Positions 57,717-64,000 of a stretch of 64,000 nt of DNA are shown piece by piece. Positions within the stretch are counted from its first letter, which is position 1. The number at the start of each line of letters is the position of its first letter. Below the pieces are notes generated by a model. It was not told the origin of the DNA and did not search any database. It saw nothing but the letters and a program-made list of their open reading frames with translations. The position numbers and the translations under genes are program-made. The stretch comes from Saccharum officinarum (lineage: Eukaryota > Streptophyta > Magnoliopsida > Poales > Poaceae), in contig CM036199.1 of NCBI GenBank assembly GCA_020631735.1, forward strand, positions 18,269,553-18,333,552. Direction: 5' to 3'.

Positions 57717-57854
57717 TGCTCTTTTGCTCTTGATGTGAACCGGCAACCCCCAGTGTTTTCTCTTTTCTTTGTATGGTGTAATCGGCTGACCAAGACAGCT
57801 TCTTGAGCTGTCTATAAAAGCTGAGTTTTACCTCTGTCGATCAAAAAAAAAAAA
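57717..57854 (+). mobile_element. short 5'-truncated LINE/retroposon with poly(A) and target duplication
   Basis: 138 bp ending in A13-14. It is flanked by 16-bp repeats AGAAGCCATCGTCTGA (57701-57716) and AGAAGCCATTGTCTGA (57855-57870), with one difference. Confidence 0.85.
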
Positions 57855-58081
57855 AGAAGCCATTGTCTGACAGTGTTGCAGAAACCGTGATGAGCATAGC
57901 TAATTTGTGGTGACATGTGCCTGCAATCTGCAAATGCAACGGTAGATATGGCCTGGTGGTATTCATGGGGCTTATTGTTGCTCAGGTGGAGTGCATCAGA
58001 CTAAACTCACTGAATACATTACATAGCTGGAGAATGAAGAGTGCCTGCAACATATAGTGTTGCTGCTGCTACTCCTATTTA

Positions 58082-58579
58082 GGCTGTGTTTAGTTGCACC
58101 TGTAAAGTTTTTGGAAGCACAGTAACACTTTCGTTTGTATTTGGTAATTAGTGTTCAATCATGGGCTAATTAGGTTCGAAAGATTCGTCTCGTGATTTAC
58201 AACCAAACTGTGTACTCCCTCCGTATCGGATTTAGAAGTCGTTTAGGACAGCGACACGGTCTCCAAAACACAACTTTGACCTCTTGTTTTTATAAAAAAA
58301 TATTTATGAAAAAGTGATATATGTATACTTTTATGAAAGTATTTTTCAAGACAAATCTATTCATATAATTTTTACATTTACAAACTCAACAACTTAAAAG
58401 TTATTGGTGATTTATATTCCTAATGTTTGACCCAAACCTTGTCCAAAACGACTTCTAAATCCGATACGGAGGGAGTAATTAGTTATTTTTTTACCTATAT
58501 TTAATGCTCTATGCATGAGATTCGATGTGACAAGAAATCTTGTAAACTTTTTGGAAGTTTGAAGGAACTAAACAGGGCC
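58082..58579. mobile_element. MITE (GGCTGTGTTTAGTT type) split by a nested Stowaway
   Basis: Outer ends GGCTGTGTTTAGTTGCACC and GGAACTAAACAGGGCC. The core AAAGATTCGTCTCGTG marks the family seen at 24044 and 25849. It is interrupted at 58215-58475. Confidence 0.82.
58215..58475. mobile_element. Stowaway-type MITE, 261 bp
   Basis: Long near-perfect inverted ends (CTCCCTCCGTATCGGATTTA and its complement CCGATACGGAGGGAG), TA on both sides (58213-58214, 58476-58477). Inserted inside the MITE at 58082-58579. Confidence 0.92.
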
Positions 58580-60471
58580 TTAGTTTATGCTATCCGTTCA
58601 GACTGCTGCTTAGTAGTATTTATGAGAGCATGCTGCATTGCTGATCTTTGAACATGCCCAGGATGCTGGATCAGGATCCAGGGAACACAGGTATCTCGGC
58701 AGCTCCATCAAACACCTGGGTGGGCCTATTTATGCATCCACCAGAGCACCACTGACACAGAGACCACTCTACGGCTCTACCCCCTTCATGTCAATCTAAG
58801 CCTCCTCATGGACCACCAGCAAATCAATCTGGCCGAGCCGGCAGCAGTATATGGCCCATTCATTCATCATTTTCTTGGACCATCAAGGCTCTCTTCAGCA
58901 TTTGCCCTTGGAGAAATAAGTTCCAGGAGGATCAGCAGTGTTCTTGGCTCCAATCAGGCGCAACATATCGTCAGGTTCTATAGACTCCAGTGCTTGTTGG
59001 CGTTTAGTCCATCTGCAGCACCTTTGCTTCGACAGAGGTGGGTGTATTTTGTCTGAAACTATTGTCAAGAAGAATGTTTCTGGCTAGTGTCGCAGTGGAT
59101 AATATCTCTGCTAGTCTGCTACACAGAACAGACAGTCAGGCGTAGCTGCTGACTGCTGACTTGCTGAGGTTCATCACTTCATCATCATCCACTAAAGTAC
59201 TAAACACAAAACGTATTAAGTGCAGGAGAAAGAAAGCAGCCACAATGATGAGAATTTGTGAATATGCTTTGCTACGACTGTGTGTGGTCGCTTCAGCAGG
59301 GCAGGAGCAGGAGTATGCAATGCAAGCTGTACATGCGGCATTCGATTTCTTCCCACTCACAAGATTCTTCTCTGGTTCCATCTCGTCAGCCATGGCCCAG
59401 TTGGCGAGTTGTTCACTTGACAAGGCAATAGAATGCCTTCACCACTCACATCGAGTGCTCCCATCGCCATGGATTCTCCTTCTCCAGCCTTGGAAGCAAT
59501 GAGGAGCTGACGACGATCACGATGACACCGACGCGGCGTGCTGCTGGCCATTGCATGGATCCCAAGCAATCAGCTCAGCCTCAGCTGGTGCGCTGCTGCC
59601 GCTGCACCGTTCGCGGCCGGCACCCCCTTGCTTGATTACCAGCGATAGAGTTAGCAGTTAGCACCCCTCTGCTTTTCTGACCAGGCAGCAGGGCACATTT
59701 AGCATGTGTGTGATTAGCTAGTTTAATTTATACAGTAATGTGCATGGAGCCTTCCAATCAGCTTGTGCTGCAATTGTTGAAGAATCTAATCTTCCTTTTC
59801 TTTTCGGTGCATGAGTAGTCAGCGTTGCGTTTCTGCAGCTTCATGGTCATTGGTTCCAGTAGTGGATGCAGTTATCTACACACATGACCATGTGCGTACA
59901 TACTGCTAGCATTCACTCTGCATTTGTTTCAAGTGACTTCCTTTGCACAACTAGTCCAAACTGAACTTTGTGGCCTAGTCCAAACAACCATATCAAAATA
60001 GGTTCTTTTTCAAGTACCTTTTGCTTCACCATGGTTACCTGGAAATTGTGAAGTAAGAACTGCATGTTTGGCTGTCTGATGAACATTGTTTGATCTGGCT
60101 GTGTTGAGAGTTCTCATGGGAAGCTTATGCCACGCAATGCGCAACTGATTCTCTGGTCATATGGCCGATGTTTTTCTCTGTTTTTCATCTATACAGTAGA
60201 CTATGATAAATCGAAAGTCTGAATAATCCATACGACTTTAAGGAACAGCAAGTAATAAAAAAAATACAAGGCCTGTTTCATTGGATTGAGCTTATGATTC
60301 ATTTTGAATTTTGAGCTAAATAGTAAATACTGTACATTTTCCAGCAAACAGCCACTCATCCAAAATTCCAAACACCCTTTAGCTGCTTAGCATGCAGCCT
60401 ATAGGTTAAGCATTGTAAAAACTGTCAAAAACAATGGTGTAAGATGGACGAACAAGTATATATTGTCAATG
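58580..60471. other. intergenic, no supported gene
   Basis: Mixed-composition single-copy-looking sequence. Short ORFs (for example 58808-59056) match nothing I know. It may include the 3' UTR of the BRX-like gene at its right edge. Confidence 0.4.
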
Positions 60472-62037
60472 TTACTGTCCTTGTTCCATCGTTGTATGGC
60501 TGTGCTGCGCCCGGGCTGTTCTTGTGATGCTGTCGGCCTCGGTGACGAGGCCGAGAATTGGGGAGTCCACCTTGTTGGCCGACCCGCTGCCGCTGCCGCT
60601 GGACGGCCCGGAGAAGTTAGAGGTGGACCCTCCCGACGCCGACGCCGAGCACGACGCCGAGTAGTCCAGGTCCCCAATCCCATCCTGGAAACCACACACA
60701 ATGCACTCTCAATTACAAATGTAAATACTATAACATCATGTAAAAAGAAGTGTGTATCATACTATCTCCAGATCCAGAAAGGGGCAGAGACACATATTTG
60801 TGAGGTTAAGTGAGGTACTTTGGGTATAAATAAAGGGCGTTGGCGAAGTGCAGCGAAACTAGATTCTATGCAATTGGTGCGCACGGAGGTGGGAGTTTAA
60901 TTTTCTACAGGAAGATTTTGTTGGTACACTGCCGCCCTATTTATCGCCATGTGTACAGCTGCAAAGAAACGGCACCCTGTCACCGAAAAGATGGCTGGTT
61001 GGGGAGAGTACAGGAAGTCTGGAACCAATGATCGTGCCAAGCATTGGAAACGAAATGCTCCGTTGATCATGATGGCTCATGAGTCATGACGGTATTGCAA
61101 ATCTTTTATTGCCTTGCTGTCGTACCAAGCCACTAGATGCTGAGTACGGTGGAGGTAGGTGGCCACACCACAGCTCGAGCGATCAGAATTCAGAAACAGC
61201 GGGAAACCCCAACCAAATCGAATCGAATCCGATCGTGTACCTGAAGTTGGTGCTCGTCGTCCTCGGATTGGCATGGTGTTACGGGCGCCGCCGGATCGTC
61301 GTCGTCGTCGCCGTCCTGCGAGTGGTGGTCGGGCTGGACGACGACGCTGTAGAGCTCGACGATGCGGTCGCAGTTGTCCGCCCACCAGGTCTGCGCCGCC
61401 CACGCGTCGCCGAAGTACTCCTCGCTGAACCGGATCCTGCGGAGGTAGTTGGCGCCGTCGCCGCGCGACACCAGCGTCATCAGCACACCGGGCTCCGGCT
61501 CCGCCGCCCACTCCCCGTCGCTTGCCACGTCCGCCGTACCCGCGGCGGCCTCCTCGTCGCCAGCGCCGTCGTCGTCCAACGGCGAGCAGCACTTGTCGCA
61601 GTGCTCATGTTTGCCTCCTCCTTGCCCCCGCTCCTCGTCGTGGTGGAGGCAATCTTTCCGATGGTCACCGTCGGCGGCCTCGTGCGGCTGCGCCGGCGCG
61701 ATCTTGGCTGACGAGGACGCGGACGACGAAGCCGCCGCGACGTCTTTGTCCTGCAGCTCCTCGGTCTCCGGGGAGCGCCGCCGATGCCGCCGCCGCCGCC
61801 GCCGCGGCGCGCGCGGGTGGCCGTCGCCGTCGCCCGCCGTCTTCACCTTTAGGAGGGACAGGGCCTTCATCTGCGCAAGCGACGGACACGACGTTACATT
61901 ACATTAACATCGCGCGGGCGCGTAGAGCAGAAGCAGGGGAGCGATTGGGATGTCGGGCGGCGTACGCTCTTGGCGATGAAGCCGACGGACTTGGTGATCC
62001 TGCTGTTGCCGCCGCCGCCATGGAAGCACGCGTGCAT
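60472..62037 (-). CDS. single-BRX-domain (BREVIS RADIX-like) protein
   Basis: Three exons on the minus strand: 62037-61966, 61870-61241 and 60684-60472 (AGC|GTACGC...CGCAG|ATG; TTCAG|GTACAC...TTCCAG|GAT, all phase 0), 304 aa. Exon 1 encodes [20 protein letters not shown]. Exon 2 carries a basic [10 protein letters not shown] patch (possible nuclear signal), a His/Cys/Asp-rich linker and the BRX domain, [20 protein letters not shown] ... [20 protein letters not shown] ... RIVELY. Exon 3 is a Ser/Gly-rich tail. BRX domains mediate protein-protein interaction; BRX-family proteins act at the plasma membrane and nucleus in auxin/brassinosteroid-linked growth. Classical members carry two BRX domains; only one is seen here, so this is a divergent class whose role is open. 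Confidence 0.85.
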
Positions 62038-62783
62038 CGGGAAGAGCAGGGCCGCCGGCGATCTCCGTCCGTTGATGTAGTCGCTTCCGGAGTAGCTGCT
62101 CGCTCCGCGCTCGTGCTGGTTTGGAAGGAAGAGAAGGAAAATGGAGGGGGCATGGAATTTGAAAGAGGCGAAGGGCGGCACGGAATTAACGGGCGAGCGT
62201 GTCCGTCGCGCAATCAATGCCTGCGGGATTGGCGTATTTATGGCAAGCGTTTGGGATTTCCTCCTCCCAACTCACCCAGCCGGCGGCCACCGAGGACGGA
62301 CGGACGAGTGCAGCCAGGGCAGCAGAGAGCTACTACCTTTACTCCGGCGCACGTACGCACCGCACGGGGGGCTTCGAATTTGGCCCGGATTTGGTTGGAG
62401 GACGGCCGGTGACTGACGGAGCACGAAATTACCGTTACATGACATGACAACGATGATGGCATGCGGTTGTGCGAGACAATACTGGCGCCCTCTGAATTCG
62501 GGGCCCCTTGTTTCTGAAACTAACTTTTGTTACGCATTTCGGTTTTACGTTTCGTTTCAGCTAGCTCGATGTTGCCCAAGAACTGGTATTCAAATACCGG
62601 CAAGTAACAGCTTGTGGGTTTGTTTAGCCACAAAAAAAAATCTAGAAGTTTTACGGTGGTTGGAACAAACGAGGTTGTACAGTGATGGGTGGATTTATGG
62701 GACGGAAAATGTCCTCTTGACCTCCTCTAATTATTGGGGTAAATCCAATTTATCTCCTTTAACTATAAAACCGGGTGTTTATG
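62038..62783. other. promoter region of the BRX-like gene, then spacer
   Basis: CpG-rich to about 62420. A minus-strand CATAAATACG near 62235 is a possible TATA box. 62440-62783 shows no gene. Confidence 0.4.
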
Positions 62784-64000
62784 CAGGGCCGTCCCTGCGC
62801 ATGTGCAGCATGAGCGACGGCGCAGGGCCTCCAAATCTCGTAGGCCTCCAAATATAGAGTACTTAAATAGATCAGCACAGCAAAAGCTTTGACTTTTGGC
62901 CCATTAGCTAGCAAGCCTATTACTGCAGCTAGCACAACAACAGTTTGACCCAATAAAAAATGACTTGTTGGCCGACCGGTGGACAATGAGCATCATTTTG
63001 TTTTGCCAATCCTAATTCACAACAATTAGGTCTCGGTCTCCTCGTTCCCTACCGCCGCCATCGCCCTGATGCCGTATCGGCTGCCGGCCGCGTATCACGA
63101 GCGAGCGACATCGAGCGTGAGGAACTGACGGCAACCTGAACCTGCAGCGACTAGCGAGGCCCTGAGGCCCTGAAGGTAATATTAATCATTTATTTTTTTC
63201 AATTTATTCAGACTGTAATGAGTAGTGGGTCGATCTCTCTAAATTTTGTTCTTTCGATCTTTTCATTTAGACACCTACTGGAATTGTGTTCAAAGATTGA
63301 AGCCATGTCTTCTGCAAATCGTTCTAGAAAATTTGAATCGAGTTGGCAAAAGCGTAAGAAAAAACAAAGAATAGAGAAATTAATCTAGTCTTAGGAAGGA
63401 GCTATGGATAGGTTCATTACAAAACAGTCGCAAGTGTCATCTGATAATCCGACACCTGACCAAGGCCAAGCAATTGACAATAATGTTGACAATAATCCTA
63501 TAGATCCTCCAGAAAATATGTGGAAGTTGAGGAAGCTCTTCCTGACAACACAAATACTCATATAGGAGGCAATAATAGTGAAGACTTGAATCCTTCTTCA
63601 AATGATGGTGATTCTTTTCAGCCTGATATATTTGACCCAAGATATTGGGATTCACTTGATAGTAAACAAGTTGATATTTTAGCACAAAAGAGCCCTAAAA
63701 GAGATCTATCAATTCAGAAGGGGCCTAAGGACAGGTTTTCTAGAAGATTTTCTTCACTATTCTATAATAGAATTCTATCAAATGGAGAAAGCTGTGACAA
63801 GGATTGGCTTGTTTATTCTAAGAAACTCGATAGAGTATTTTGCTTTAGCTATAAATTATTTACAAAGGGGCATCGAAAAGGTCAGTTGGCAAATGAGGGT
63901 TATAATGACTGGGCACATCTTGGGAAGAGGCTCAAAGAACATGAGACAGGTGCAGATCATGTTTTGAGCATGACAGCTTGGTATGAGTTGCGTAATAGAT
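62784..64000 (+). mobile_element. hAT-superfamily element (TTF-type), left part; runs off the window
   Basis: A plausible 5' end CAGGGCCGTCCCTG at 62784 precedes about 500 bp of leader and a transposase-like region from 63305. The right end is outside the window, so the terminal repeats and target duplication cannot be checked. Confidence 0.6.
63305..64000 (+). pseudogene. hAT transposase with TTF-type zinc finger, 5' part, decayed
   Basis: Starts MSSANRSRKFESSWQKRKKKQ and soon meets two in-frame TAG stops (near 63388 and 63394). It then continues EGAMDRFITKQS. After a frame slip near 63520 it reads DIFDPRYWDSLDSKQVDIL and the TTF-type finger region: RRFSSLFYNRILSNGE, DKDWLVYSKKLDRVFCFSYKLF, GQLANEGYNDWAHLGKRLKE. 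This is the N-terminal part of the DUF4371/hAT-C dimerisation transposases. Domesticated copies exist elsewhere; the stops argue for decay here. Confidence 0.8.

Noticed and set aside
58808..59056. 82-codon ORF MDHQQINLAEP...
   Set aside because: ATG-initiated but no recognisable family, no neighbours or splice partners; could be chance.

Overview
The window is plant nuclear DNA, almost certainly from a grass. GC-rich first exons, GT-AG introns, dense Stowaway-type and hAT-type MITEs, LINEs and very long Ty3/gypsy LTRs all fit Poaceae. A panicoid such as sorghum, sugarcane or Miscanthus is my inference and is not proven here. Genes are few and well spaced; about two thirds of the window is transposon-derived.

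Layout. 1-4980 (+): 3' part of a very large adenylation / carrier / membrane / beta-helix protein built like epsilon-poly-lysine synthetase, with one apparent 1-nt frameshift. 6736-7294 (+): a three-exon CLE signalling-peptide gene assembled by hand. 7955-8054: an N gap. 8055-20024 (-): a young Ty3/gypsy element with 4.1-kb LTRs, inserted in a LINE remnant (20025-20775). 21099-21649: a MITE. 22281-23399 (+): auxin dioxygenase DAO. 26607-29052 (+): a THA8-like PPR gene with a LINE fragment in its intron. 29443-30600 and 36962-38430: a segmental duplication carrying two divergent NAC-like genes (-); the second copy is broken. 31524-32465: a large foldback element. 38921-40078 (+): a C2H2 zinc-finger gene with an EAR-like end. 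40445-56600: a four-deep nest of retroelements. 57130-57675 (+): an uncharacterised conserved plant protein. 60472-62037 (-): a single-BRX-domain gene. 62784 to the end: a decayed hAT element.

The genes do not form a pathway. DAO (auxin inactivation), the CLE peptide, the BRX-like protein and the zinc-finger protein are each developmental-regulation families. The most unusual material is (i) the poly-lysine-synthetase-like gene with a tandemly duplicated carrier domain, (ii) the 44209-56511 nest, where an inverted pair of LTRs sits in one shared target-site duplication, and (iii) hairpin arrays inside that nest whose stems change sequence on both sides between copies.

All coordinates and splice sites were read by eye. 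Divergence figures are hand counts on stated stretches.
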